NCBI GenBank assembly: GCA_017476545.1
Contig: JAFUZP010000002.1
Location: 62,001-126,000, forward strand
Direction of reading: 5' to 3'
DNA: 64,000 bases
Source: Alloprevotella sp.
Lineage (GTDB): Bacteria > Bacteroidota > Bacteroidia > Bacteroidales > Bacteroidaceae
Shown here: in pieces, positions 52,494 through 61,041 of the stretch
Numbering within the stretch: the first letter of the stretch is position 1
Layout: every line of letters begins with the position of its first letter
The notes under the pieces: model-generated
Told to the model about the DNA's origin: nothing
Seen by the model: only the letters and a program-made list of their open reading frames with translations
Database searches by the model: none
Translations under genes and position numbers: made by a program

Positions 52494-52863
52494 CCCGATG
52501 CAGCTGCGCATCGCCCGCACGCTCCGCTGGGGCGTGGGCATCGCCTGCGCCCTTGCCGCCGTGGGCGGGTGCATCTACCTCGTGCAGCACGGGGCGGAAC
52601 CGATGAAGGACTACAGCCACTTCTCCTACGGCGCACTGCCTGAGGGTTTTGAGAACTATACTACCCTGCGCGGCATCCTGCGCGGCGTGTCCGGCTTTAC
52701 CGCCTACGGCTGGATACAGCTCGGCGTTCTGGCCCTGCTGCTCACGCCCGTCCTGCGCGTTCTGCTCTCCCTTGTCGATTTCCTCCGCCAGCGCGACTGG
52801 CTCTATGCGGCTATCACCGCTGCCGTCCTTGCCGTCATTATCCTGAATTCCGTCGCTCCGTAG
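52471..52863 (+). CDS. DUF1634 membrane protein
   Basis: 130 residues with three membrane helices (about 22-43, 68-88 and 107-127). DUF1634 proteins regularly follow TauE/SafE exporters and probably act as accessory subunits. The ATG at 52471 overlaps the exporter gene by 23 bp; an ATG at 52498 (MQLRIART) just after its stop is an equally plausible start. Confidence 0.85.
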   Translation: MALKVTSDPMQLRIARTLRWGVGIACALAAVGGCIYLVQHGAEPMKDYSHFSYGALPEGFENYTTLRGILRGVSGFTAYGWIQLGVLALLLTPVLRVLLSLVDFLRQRDWLYAAITAAVLAVIILNSVAP

Positions 52864-52932
52864 GTACTGCCTCCGCCTTCCCCCCTTTCCTACCGCGCTG
52901 TAACTTGGATTTTGACTTGGTGCCAGCGGCTG

Positions 52933-53012
52933 TCCCGTGCGCTTGGGATTTTTTCCAGGCGCACGGGATTTTTCTCCCAAGCGAATGGGAAAATTTTCCC
53001 ACGCGCCTGGAG
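52933..53012. repeat. Phased palindrome array of the TCCC-GCGC-GGGA type (four units)
   Basis: 16-bp units at 52933, 52953, 52975 and 52997: TCCCGTGCGCTTGGGA, TTCCAGGCGCACGGGA, TCCCAAGCGAATGGGA and TCCCACGCGCCTGGAG. The spacing is 20, 22 and 22 bp, with AT-only or nearly AT-only spacers. The idealised unit is TCCCNNGCGCNNGGGA. The gap between the DUF1634 gene and the SusCD operon end holds nothing else recognised except the terminator. Confidence 0.75.
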
Positions 53013-53134
53013 CAATCCGAAACGTACGTATCATTGTGTTTGGAGTCCCGCTCGGCTGGTGCCGTAGTGGCAGCGCTTTCGGCTTATCCCGTGGGCTAGT
53101 TCGTGTAATGCCGGTCTATGGGTTTGTTTGCGGG

Positions 53135-53176
53135 GAAGAAAAAGATAGGCCGGCACCCTTGGGAGTGCCGGCCTAT
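53135..53176 (-). terminator. Terminator of the SusC/SusD operon
   Basis: ATAGGCCGGCAC (53145-53156) pairs perfectly with GTGCCGGCCTAT (53165-53176). On the minus strand CTTTTTCTTC follows. Confidence 0.88.
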
Positions 53177-53199
53177 GCCTATAGTGGTTGCGCTACCGC

Positions 53200-54477
53200 T
53201 CAGAAGAGTCTGGGCAGAGGAGCATCCTTCTTCTTGAGGATGAGGTTAGGGGCTACCGTCTTACCGCCCTTTGCGCGGGTACGGAATAGGCGCTTGCGCA
53301 CTGCCCCCTCTTCCGGAGCGTCACCCGTCACCTCAAAGGTCTCGTCGCCGAGGTCAAAGTAACCGAGTTCAATGAAGTAGATAACATTGAAGTGGAACGT
53401 TGCGGTGTTTGCATCGTAGTAGCAGGGGTAGTTCGCATAGGAGTAGCGCGAATTCCAGGACGGAATATCGGATACGTAAACCGGGTAGTCCACTCCTTCG
53501 TGGGTGTAGGTTTCTCCTACTTCCTGCATGGGTACGGTAATGGCGTTGTCCACCATGTTCCATGCGAAGCGGAAGGTCACGTCTGCGCCCCAGTGTTCTA
53601 TCTGGAATACGGAGGCCTCCGGGTCGTCAATGCTTACGGGAACAAGACGCAGGTCGGGATCCGGTCCGCTGAACCATGCACCGCAGTAGGTGTAGTCACC
53701 GATAAGCGGATGGTCGAACGTGTACTCGGGAACAACGGCCTCGCTGGTAATCGGGTCTAGTACGACCTCTTGGCCGCCTACTTTACCCACCAGTTGGTAC
53801 TCGCTGTTGAAGTAGAGCTCAACAGACTCCCCTTCGTGCTCAGAACCTTCGGCTGCGGTGACGATGACGGTATTGCCGTTTTGCGTGTAGATGACATCGT
53901 CTGCGTCGGAGTCCATATCAAAGAGCGCGATACCCTTACCGACACCATCCGCGTCAAGCGGGTAGAGCCAGCATACGAAGTAGGCATCTGCGTCCTCTTC
54001 GGACTGCCACATGCCGACAACGGTCTGCTCCGTGGCGGGTTTGAATACCATCGTATTCGTCTTACCGCTGGCGATGATTTGCGCTGTCAGCCGCTGTTGG
54101 TCGCGCTGGTAGGCTAGGTAAACCGTTGCGGGGGCGTCATCGCCATAAGCGGAAACTTCAGCCGTAGCCGTATATACGCCTGCGCTATCGTCGTAGGCGA
54201 TGGCATCGGAGATAAGCAGCGTCTGCACGAGGCCGCTGTCGCGGCTTTCGGGCTTGCCAGTGCGGATGACGTAGAGGATGGTGTCGCCTGCAGCCGACTT
54301 CGTGATGACGGCGTTGTACTCGTAGTTGCCAGGAGTGTATTCCGTCTTGAAGGTGCCGAGGGACAGTTCCGCCGGGTAGGAGATGTGCTCCGGGTCGAAG
54401 CGGGAATCGTCCAGGCAGGAACTCAGGCCGAGGCCGGCCATGAGTGCCAGTACGGTGAACTTGATATACTGTTTCAT
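53200..54477 (-). CDS. Lipoprotein downstream of SusD (SusE/F position)
   Basis: 425 residues from MKQYIKFTVLALMAGLG with lipobox LSSC and acidic +2/+3 residues (CLDD), which favour surface export. The rest is beta-rich. Third gene of the SusC-SusD operon, where surface ligand-binding or processing lipoproteins usually lie. The family is not recognised with confidence. It ends at a strong terminator. Confidence 0.8.
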   Translation of the reverse strand: MKQYIKFTVLALMAGLGLSSCLDDSRFDPEHISYPAELSLGTFKTEYTPGNYEYNAVITKSAAGDTILYVIRTGKPESRDSGLVQTLLISDAIAYDDSAGVYTATAEVSAYGDDAPATVYLAYQRDQQRLTAQIIASGKTNTMVFKPATEQTVVGMWQSEEDADAYFVCWLYPLDADGVGKGIALFDMDSDADDVIYTQNGNTVIVTAAEGSEHEGESVELYFNSEYQLVGKVGGQEVVLDPITSEAVVPEYTFDHPLIGDYTYCGAWFSGPDPDLRLVPVSIDDPEASVFQIEHWGADVTFRFAWNMVDNAITVPMQEVGETYTHEGVDYPVYVSDIPSWNSRYSYANYPCYYDANTATFHFNVIYFIELGYFDLGDETFEVTGDAPEEGAVRKRLFRTRAKGGKTVAPNLILKKKDAPLPRLF

Positions 54478-54502
54478 ATTCTTGCGTATTAAGTGATACA
54501 CG

Positions 54503-56017
54503 TTAGTTGCCCCAGTTGGGTACGAGGTTCGGGTTGGCAAGCAGGTCTTGCGAGGGGATTTCCCAGATGAAGCGCTGGTCGTCCGCGCTGACGCTAAGGT
54601 TGATGTTGCGCTCGGGGTCAGACTGAACGATGATATTGCCGGCCTGCATCCGTCCGTCGCGCGTAAATCCTTGGTGCCAACGCTTCAGGCAGTCAAGGCG
54701 CTGTCCCTCGCCGATGAACTCGCGGAACCATTCATCCTGGATGTCGCTGAAGAGGCGGTCGCCGATACTGGTGGCTGCCTCAAGACCGCGTGCGGTGCGC
54801 AGCCCGCTGAGGTACTTCTGGGCGTTGACCACATCGTTCAGACGGTAAGCGGCCTCGGCGGCGATGAGGTACATCTCCGCGATGCGGAAGGGCTTGGCTG
54901 CTTGGTAGTAGGTGTGGTCAGGGTCGTTAGAGGACGAGAGCAAGTCCGGATTGCCCGGGAACTTATTGAGCAAGTATATGCCGGTTGCGGACTCACTCAT
55001 CTGCTTCACTTTCTCAACCTGCTCAAAGAAGGCCGCGCGACGGATGTCGTTGGCGGCAAACGCGTCTATCGTTCCCTGTGAGGGCAGGAAGTAGGGAGAG
55101 TAGGCCTCCTCGGTAGTGCTCCAGGAATGGTAGGTACCGTAGTTCATAACGCCCTCTGAGTTGCTTGCGAAGAATACGTAGATGAACTCGGGACCGAAGT
55201 CCGTGCGGAACTGCTCGAAGAGGTTCGCGGCGGTGGTGGCCAGTTCGTAGTTGCTGTCCTCAATGAGGCTGTTGGCCAACTGGATGGCCTCGGTATAGTT
55301 CTCCATGTAGAGGTCTATACGGGCTTCAAGGGCATCGAGTACGCGCCCATGGACTCCGTTCAGGAAGTAGCTGTCATCGTTCACGGAAGTTGTGGGGTCA
55401 GTCCGCTGGATGAGGCTGCGGCTCATGGCGATGTCGTCCTTGATAAACTTGAACGTCGCGGCGAGGCTGGCGCGCGCGGGCTTTTCGTTGATGTCCATGG
55501 CCGTCACGAGGGGCAGGCCAAGCTGCTGGTCGGCGCGTGCGGGGTCGTAGTCTTCGCAGTAGCGCGTCACGAGGTTGGCGTAGGCATAGGCGCGGAGGAA
55601 GTAGGCCTCGGCCTTGTACTGGCTCATTGCCGTCTCTTCGGCTTTCGTCTCGGCTTCAATTTGCTCACAGTTGTTGATAAAGTTGTTCGCCTGGCCGATA
55701 GCAGCGTACATATTTGACCACAGACCGCCGTTCTCGCTGGAGGTAAACGACCAGTTATAGGTCAGTCCGCCGTTGTTACCATAGCCTAGTCCCGGCTGGT
55801 AGTAGTCGGCCTGCAGGTCCATCGTGTACCAGCCGTAACAGGAGATGCTGCGGGTGTAGGCTCGGATACCGATGTTGAAGCGGCGGGCGTCAGCGATGGA
55901 CCGCCACGACTCTTCATTCGGTATGCTCGTAGTGGGGTACTGGTCGAACTCGCAGGCAGTGAGTGCCGGAAGGGCGAGCACTGCGAGCAGGGCTGCTTTG
56001 ATGATATTCTGTTTCAT
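54503..56017 (-). CDS. SusD/RagB family nutrient-binding lipoprotein
   Basis: 504 residues from MKQNIIKAALLAVLALPALTA with lipobox LTAC. An in-frame ATG at 56035 adds six residues. TPR-like helices and the RagB/SusD blocks are present: YKAEAYFLRAYAYANLV, FRIAEMYLIAAEAAYRLND and FIGEGQRLDCLKRW. SusD caps the SusC channel and captures the ligand. The gene follows susC without a gap. Confidence 0.95.
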   Translation of the reverse strand: MKQNIIKAALLAVLALPALTACEFDQYPTTSIPNEESWRSIADARRFNIGIRAYTRSISCYGWYTMDLQADYYQPGLGYGNNGGLTYNWSFTSSENGGLWSNMYAAIGQANNFINNCEQIEAETKAEETAMSQYKAEAYFLRAYAYANLVTRYCEDYDPARADQQLGLPLVTAMDINEKPARASLAATFKFIKDDIAMSRSLIQRTDPTTSVNDDSYFLNGVHGRVLDALEARIDLYMENYTEAIQLANSLIEDSNYELATTAANLFEQFRTDFGPEFIYVFFASNSEGVMNYGTYHSWSTTEEAYSPYFLPSQGTIDAFAANDIRRAAFFEQVEKVKQMSESATGIYLLNKFPGNPDLLSSSNDPDHTYYQAAKPFRIAEMYLIAAEAAYRLNDVVNAQKYLSGLRTARGLEAATSIGDRLFSDIQDEWFREFIGEGQRLDCLKRWHQGFTRDGRMQAGNIIVQSDPERNINLSVSADDQRFIWEIPSQDLLANPNLVPNWGN

Positions 56018-56035
56018 AGTGCTGTGTCGTTTCAT

Positions 56036-59017
56036 TTAGAAGGTCAGTTCGATGCCCAAGGTGAACTCACGCGTGTTGGGGAAGTGACCTTTGGTCACGT
56101 TACTGTCGGTTTCGGGGTCTGCACCCTTCCACTTCGTGATGGTGAGCAGGTTACGTGCTGCCGCAGTGAAGCGGACGTTGCGGATAAATCCCGTGGCGTC
56201 CATCCACTTGCCCGGCAGGTCATAAGAGAGGGAGAGGTTCTTCATGCGGCAGAAGGACGCGTTGTGAAGAAGGCTCGTGTCAAATTGGTTCGTGTAACCG
56301 AAGCGCGGGATGTTCGTGATGTCGCCGGGCTGCTTCCATTGGTTGAGCAGGGCGCGGTCTTGGTTATAGCCGGATGTGCCGGCACCGCCACCTCCCATGG
56401 TGAAGTATTCTACGTTATCCTGCATCCACTTGCCGAGTACGAAGGCGAAGTCGGCGTTCAGCGTCAGGCCTTTCCATGCGGCATTGATGCCGAAGCCGCC
56501 CGTGACGGGAGCCCATAGTTTCTTACCGGTATCTACCTGAAGGGATGTTTCGTCGTAGGTCTCGGTTGTTTCGTTGGTCAGCTTGCCGTTCTCATCGGGC
56601 ACGTACCACATCGGATTACCGTTCTCGGGGTTCACCCCGGCGCGGGCGGCCATGTAGTAGTTCACGGAGCGGCCCACGAAGTAAGCGTAGCCCGTGTTCT
56701 GCACTACCCACTTGTCGCGGCCCTGGAACAGTTCGGTAATCTTATTCGCGTTGTAGGATATGTTTCCGTAAACGTTCACGTTCAGGCCGTGCCAGTTACG
56801 TACAGCATCCACGTCGAATTGCAGCTCAACACCTTGGTTTATCATGCTGGCAACGTTGAGCGGTTGCGAGGAGAAACCAGTCGTGTAGGGGACGGGAACG
56901 GCCATCAGCATGTCCTTCGTCTTGCGGTGGTAGTAGGTCAGTTCGACGTTGGCGCGGCCATAGATGCGGGCGCTCAGGCCGATGTTCTTCTGAATCTGTG
57001 TCTCCCAGCCGAGGTCCTCGTTGGCGGGCGTGCTGAGGTATAGACCATCAGTGCCGGCATAGCTGGCGATACCCGTCAGGCCCAGTGAGCTGTAGGAGCC
57101 GATACCGCTGGAGTTACCCGTCGATCCGACGCTGAGTTTCACTTTCAGGTCGTCCAGCCACCATACGGGCTTCATGAATTCTTCCATCTTGGCATCCCAC
57201 ATGATACCGCCCGAGGCGAAGGTCGCGCTGCGGTTGTTCTTACCGAACTTGGAACTGCGGTCGTTACGGACGGTCACGTTAGCGAAGTATTTGTTACGGA
57301 AGCCGTAGTCGGCGCGACCGAAGAAGGAGAGGAACTCCACCTTGACATGTCCGCTCCTGTCAATTGAGGGCAGTGCATCCGCATTGATGTCTGCGAGGCC
57401 GAGCTCCATGAGGCGGTCGTCCGTATAGTTGATTTGCTGCACGCCGAAAGCGAAGCTCGTCTGCTTGATGCCTTCCTGGCCGAGCAGGAAGGTCAAGTCA
57501 TGGTCTTCCTTAATCTTGAACTTGTACTCGGCGGTGTTGGTGATAGTCCAGTGCTCACCGCGTCCAAAAGATTCGTACACCCAGCCGGCGTGGTCGTTGG
57601 AAGCCCATGGCCTGCTCGGGTAGGACTTCTGCGTATCGCGCGTGTCGCTGAGGTCGGCACCGAGCTGCGAGCGGAGGGTAAGTCCCTTCAGCGGGGTGAG
57701 CTCAATAAACGCGCTCCCCGTCAGACGGGCTTCACCGATGTTGCGCGGGTTGTACCTGTTCATCGTCTCCAGCGTATATGCTCCCATCGGCTCGAAGTAG
57801 TCCAGTTTGTTGCCCTTCTCGTCGTACGGTTGGTAGTAAGGCTGCATCATGAGGCTACCGAACACGGGGTTGTTCCAAATATAGATGTCGGTCGCACCGC
57901 TCGCATAGGTATCTACGTTGCGCTCATCGTAGTTCAAACCGAGGTTAAGGCCATACTTGAACCAGTCAAGCGCCTGCGATTCCACATTCGTACGTACCGT
58001 GTAACGCTTGAAGCGGGAATAGGGCGTGAGACCGTCCTTCTTGAACATGGAGGCCGAGGTGTAATAGACCGTGCGGTCGCTACCGCCCTGTACACTGAAT
58101 GTCGTATTGTATATGGGGGCACTGTCCTTGTAGAAATATTTCATCCAGTCCGTGTTGTAGCCCTCTTTCTTGTATTGTGCGTACTGTGCGCCGGTGATGA
58201 CGCCGTTCAGCAGCTGGTAGTCAAGCAGCTCGTTGGCGTTCATCGGATTGCCCGTGCGGCGGGCGAGCTGTGTCCATCCGATGCTCTGACCGACTTTTAT
58301 GATGGCTTTTTCGTTGCGGCGACCTTTCTTTGTCGTGATGTAAATGACACCATTGGCGGCGCGGGCACCATAGATGGAAGTGGCGGACGCGTCGCGAAGG
58401 ACGGTGAAGCTCTCAATGTCGTTCTGGTTCATCATGTAGAAAACGGAGGAACTTACCGGGGAACCGTCAATCACATACAGCGGTTCGTTCGCACCATCCA
58501 CGATAGAGCCGGTACCACGTACTGTGGCGGAAGTCCATCCAACCTGTCCCACGTCACCGGAACTGGACAGAATCTGCACACCGGCCACTTTTCCCTGCAA
58601 AGCGTCCAGGGCGGTTGTGACGGGCTTATTCTCGATTTTCTCCGAGCCGACACGTGTCACCGTTCCGACTATCGTGCCGACTTTCTTTGCCGTACCATAG
58701 GCGAGGACGACCGCTTCGCCGAGATCCGTGTCCTGTTCCTTGAGGACAACGTTCACCGTGGCGGCAATGCCTACCTGCTGCGTCTCGTAGCCGAGGTGGG
58801 AAACGGTGAGTTTCTTGGCATCGTTGGGCACGGCGGTGAATGTAAAGTTACCGTTCGCATCGGTGTAGGTAACGGTCTTTGTGCCGTCAATGCGCACCGC
58901 CGCACTCGTGAGCGGGTGGCCGTTCGCATCGACGATGCGTCCCGTTACGCGCTTCTGCGCTGTCATTGTGCCTACCGCAAGCAGGCACGCCAACAAAAGC
59001 ACTAACTTTCTTTTCAT
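56036..59017 (-). CDS. SusC/RagA family TonB-linked outer-membrane protein
   Basis: 993 residues with signal peptide MKRKLVLLLACLLAVGTMTA. An N-terminal carboxypeptidase-like domain (VTGRIVDANGHPLTSAAVRI) is followed by the SusC plug (VTTALDALQGKVAGVQI, LYVIDGSPV, SIYGARAANGVIYITTK) and a 22-strand barrel ending in LTF. It imports oligosaccharides or peptides with its SusD partner. No glycoside hydrolase lies nearby and secreted proteases do, so peptide uptake as in RagAB is plausible but unproven. A -7 element TATCTTTG on the minus strand (59163-59156) gives a leader of about 130 nt. Confidence 0.95.
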   Translation of the reverse strand: MKRKLVLLLACLLAVGTMTAQKRVTGRIVDANGHPLTSAAVRIDGTKTVTYTDANGNFTFTAVPNDAKKLTVSHLGYETQQVGIAATVNVVLKEQDTDLGEAVVLAYGTAKKVGTIVGTVTRVGSEKIENKPVTTALDALQGKVAGVQILSSSGDVGQVGWTSATVRGTGSIVDGANEPLYVIDGSPVSSSVFYMMNQNDIESFTVLRDASATSIYGARAANGVIYITTKKGRRNEKAIIKVGQSIGWTQLARRTGNPMNANELLDYQLLNGVITGAQYAQYKKEGYNTDWMKYFYKDSAPIYNTTFSVQGGSDRTVYYTSASMFKKDGLTPYSRFKRYTVRTNVESQALDWFKYGLNLGLNYDERNVDTYASGATDIYIWNNPVFGSLMMQPYYQPYDEKGNKLDYFEPMGAYTLETMNRYNPRNIGEARLTGSAFIELTPLKGLTLRSQLGADLSDTRDTQKSYPSRPWASNDHAGWVYESFGRGEHWTITNTAEYKFKIKEDHDLTFLLGQEGIKQTSFAFGVQQINYTDDRLMELGLADINADALPSIDRSGHVKVEFLSFFGRADYGFRNKYFANVTVRNDRSSKFGKNNRSATFASGGIMWDAKMEEFMKPVWWLDDLKVKLSVGSTGNSSGIGSYSSLGLTGIASYAGTDGLYLSTPANEDLGWETQIQKNIGLSARIYGRANVELTYYHRKTKDMLMAVPVPYTTGFSSQPLNVASMINQGVELQFDVDAVRNWHGLNVNVYGNISYNANKITELFQGRDKWVVQNTGYAYFVGRSVNYYMAARAGVNPENGNPMWYVPDENGKLTNETTETYDETSLQVDTGKKLWAPVTGGFGINAAWKGLTLNADFAFVLGKWMQDNVEYFTMGGGGAGTSGYNQDRALLNQWKQPGDITNIPRFGYTNQFDTSLLHNASFCRMKNLSLSYDLPGKWMDATGFIRNVRFTAAARNLLTITKWKGADPETDSNVTKGHFPNTREFTLGIELTF

Positions 59018-59163
59018 AATATAACCATTAAATTAAACATATTTATACGCTTAGTCGTAAGTCCCGTGTGGGGGATTCTTGTGTTTCCTGACGGGGGAAA
59101 ACCTATTCCCCCCAGAAAGCAATTTTTGCAAAGAAAGCGATTTTTCTTTGCCTGGCAAAGATA

Positions 59164-59789
59164 TTTTTTAACTTTTTGCCCGCTTTTAACAATTCGGGCG
59201 GTGCGCGTTCACTTTTTGCTACGCCGAGTGTAAAAAAGCGGCCAAAAGTTTTGCGTTTCTGTCGTTTTGCAAGCAAAAAGTCCGTTTTTGACGAGTTTTT
59301 TTTCGCGTGTTGTATGGTCGTCGGCCCCGATGGTTGAAAAAATGTCGGCGGGACGGTTGGTGGGAACGCGCTGTAAGTGCCCTTTGCCTGCCCTGTCGTA
59401 AGTAAGTTGGATTTCGTGACTTAAAACTGGGGCTGTACTTGGCCGTTAGGGCGGCGCACTGGCAGGAAGTCCTGGCTCTGGTAGGTGTAAGTCCTTTTGG
59501 GATGTGCCGACGGGAGTACTGCGCGAGGCGATGCGGCTTGGGGTGCAAGGCTGCCGTCCTCGCGCGCAGCACATAGCTACCCACGTGCAACGCGCCTCCT
59601 TTCCCTTTAATTCCTTTTGCCCTGTCGCCCCTTATATATAAATATATGTGTACTGACGGTTTCCCTGTCTCCTCGTATGCCGTATCCCCTCGTCCTCATA
59701 TAGGAAAAGGGGCGCGTAGCGTTGGCTCGCGTCCCTTTCCGTCGTGCGTGTCTTTTAGGGCGGGTAGTGTCCGCTTCCTCTCCGTGCGT
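59164..59789. other. Intergenic region between the SusC promoter and the dehydrogenase gene
   Basis: No gene is supported. A 123-codon open frame on the minus strand (59219-59590) has no recognisable content and looks accidental. The terminator of the dehydrogenase gene lies at 59703-59740. I see no known RNA. Confidence 0.5.
59703..59740 (-). terminator. Terminator of the threonine dehydrogenase gene
   Basis: GGAAA and GGGGCGCG pair with CGCGTCCC and TTTCC, with one G-U, around about 11 nt. The T-tail on the minus strand is weak. Confidence 0.6.
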
Positions 59790-60746
59790 TTATACGCCCA
59801 GTCGCTTGGCGAGTTTCTCAAGCATGTCCCGCGTCATGCTGTCTAGGTCGTACTTCGGGCTCCAGTCCCATTCTGCGCGTGCGCAGGTGTCGTCAATGCT
59901 GTTCGGCCAGCTGTCGGCGTTTGCCTGTTTCAGCGGGTCAACGTCGAAATCCATCTGGAACTCGGGCTTGTACTTGCGGATGGCCTCAAAAATTTGTGTC
60001 GGTTCAAAGCTCATTGCCGCGATGTTAAAGCCGTTGTAGTGCTTCAGGCGGCTGTGGTCGGCCTCCATCAGTTGCACGCAGGCGTGCAGTGCGTCGGGCA
60101 TATACATCATGTCCATGAATGTTCCCGCCGCGATGGGGCAGGTGAACTTCTCGCCGCGCACGGCACTGTAGTAGATGTCGCAGGCATAGTCCGTCGTGCC
60201 GCCGCCCGGTGGCGTTACGTAGGAGATGAGGCCGGGGAAGCGTACCGATCGCGTGTCCGTACCGTACTTGCGGTGGTAGTAGTCGGAAAGGAGTTCCGTC
60301 GTGACCTTTGACACGCCGTAGATGGTGCGGGGGTGCTGGATGGTGTCCTGCGGTGTGCCGTCGGCCGGCGTTTCCGGGCCGAAAGACCCGATGCTGCTGG
60401 GCGTGAACACCATGCAGTTGTGCTGGCGGGCCACTTCAAGAACTTTCATCAGGCCGTCAATGCCGATGTGCCAGGCCAGCAGCGGCTTGTGCTCGGCCAC
60501 AACGCTGAGCAGCGCGGCAAGGTTGTAGATGGCGTCAATGCCGTACTTCGTCACGATGCGCTCGATGGCTTCGCCGTCCGTCACGTCGCATACTTCTGCC
60601 GGACCGCTCTCCAGCAATTCGCCCTTGGGCTCTGCGCCGACAATATATCCGGCTACAACGTTCGCGTTGCCGTATATACTGCGCAGTTTCATGGTCAGTT
60701 CGGAGCCGATCTGCCCCGTTGCTCCGATAACGAGGATGTTCTTCAT
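59790..60746 (-). CDS. L-threonine 3-dehydrogenase, short-chain (epimerase-like) type
   Basis: 318 residues. The Rossmann fingerprint GATGQIG is at residues 8-14 and the catalytic pair Tyr143-Lys147 is in IYGVSK. FTPSSIGSFGPETP and VRFPGLISY match the NAD-dependent epimerase-type threonine dehydrogenases. It oxidises threonine to 2-amino-3-ketobutyrate, the substrate of the divergently encoded Kbl. The adjacent kbl strongly supports this function over a sugar epimerase. Confidence 0.9.
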   Translation of the reverse strand: MKNILVIGATGQIGSELTMKLRSIYGNANVVAGYIVGAEPKGELLESGPAEVCDVTDGEAIERIVTKYGIDAIYNLAALLSVVAEHKPLLAWHIGIDGLMKVLEVARQHNCMVFTPSSIGSFGPETPADGTPQDTIQHPRTIYGVSKVTTELLSDYYHRKYGTDTRSVRFPGLISYVTPPGGGTTDYACDIYYSAVRGEKFTCPIAAGTFMDMMYMPDALHACVQLMEADHSRLKHYNGFNIAAMSFEPTQIFEAIRKYKPEFQMDFDVDPLKQANADSWPNSIDDTCARAEWDWSPKYDLDSMTRDMLEKLAKRLGV

Positions 60747-60760
60747 TGTCGTTAGTCAAT

Positions 60761-60811
60761 GGTTCGGCGCCTCGCGCCTTTGGTTGATGGTTCGCGGGTG
60801 CCGCCCGCTTT
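60761..60811 (-). promoter_or_regulatory. Two-hairpin leader element of the threonine dehydrogenase gene
   Basis: Read on the minus strand: hairpin GCGGG/CCCGC, then GAACCATCAACCAAA, hairpin GGCGC-GAG-GCGCC, then GAACC, about 14 bp before the ATG. The same order occurs before kbl, with a different first stem that still pairs. Confidence 0.65.
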
Positions 60812-60876
60812 GGTTTATGTTTATAGGTTTTGGTATGCAAAGGAATAGTTTTTTTTGAGAAAGACGCACGTTTGTG

Positions 60877-60907
60877 TTTGTTATTTTACAAAAAAAGTGT
60901 TCCTTTG
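60877..60907 (+). promoter_or_regulatory. kbl promoter
   Basis: TTTG at 60877-60880, 19 bp, TTCCTTTG at 60900-60907. One mismatch to TAnnTTTG. A mirror-image TTCCTTTG lies on the minus strand at 60845-60838 for the divergent gene. Confidence 0.6.
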
Positions 60908-60980
60908 CGGTAGGATAATCTTCCGGATGCCATGGCCTAGGCGGGACGCAAAGGCAGGAAGTGCCTACAAACTGATCATC

Positions 60981-61028
60981 AAAGCGCCACAGGCGCGAAC
61001 CATAACCAAAGGCGCAGCGCGCCGAACC
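60981..61028 (+). promoter_or_regulatory. Two-hairpin leader element of kbl
   Basis: Hairpin GCGCC-ACA-GGCGC, then GAACCATAACCAAA, hairpin GGCGC-AGC-GCGCC, then GAACC, 13 bp before the ATG. It is the inverted counterpart of 60761-60811. Confidence 0.65.
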
Positions 61029-61041
61029 AACAACAAATACT

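Noticed and set aside
57434..59005. 523-codon open frame antisense to the SusC gene
   Set aside because: Shadow of a conserved gene; no start context or family motif.
59219..59590. 123-codon minus-strand open frame in the gap before the dehydrogenase gene
   Set aside because: No promoter, low-complexity basic composition and no similarity I can recognise.
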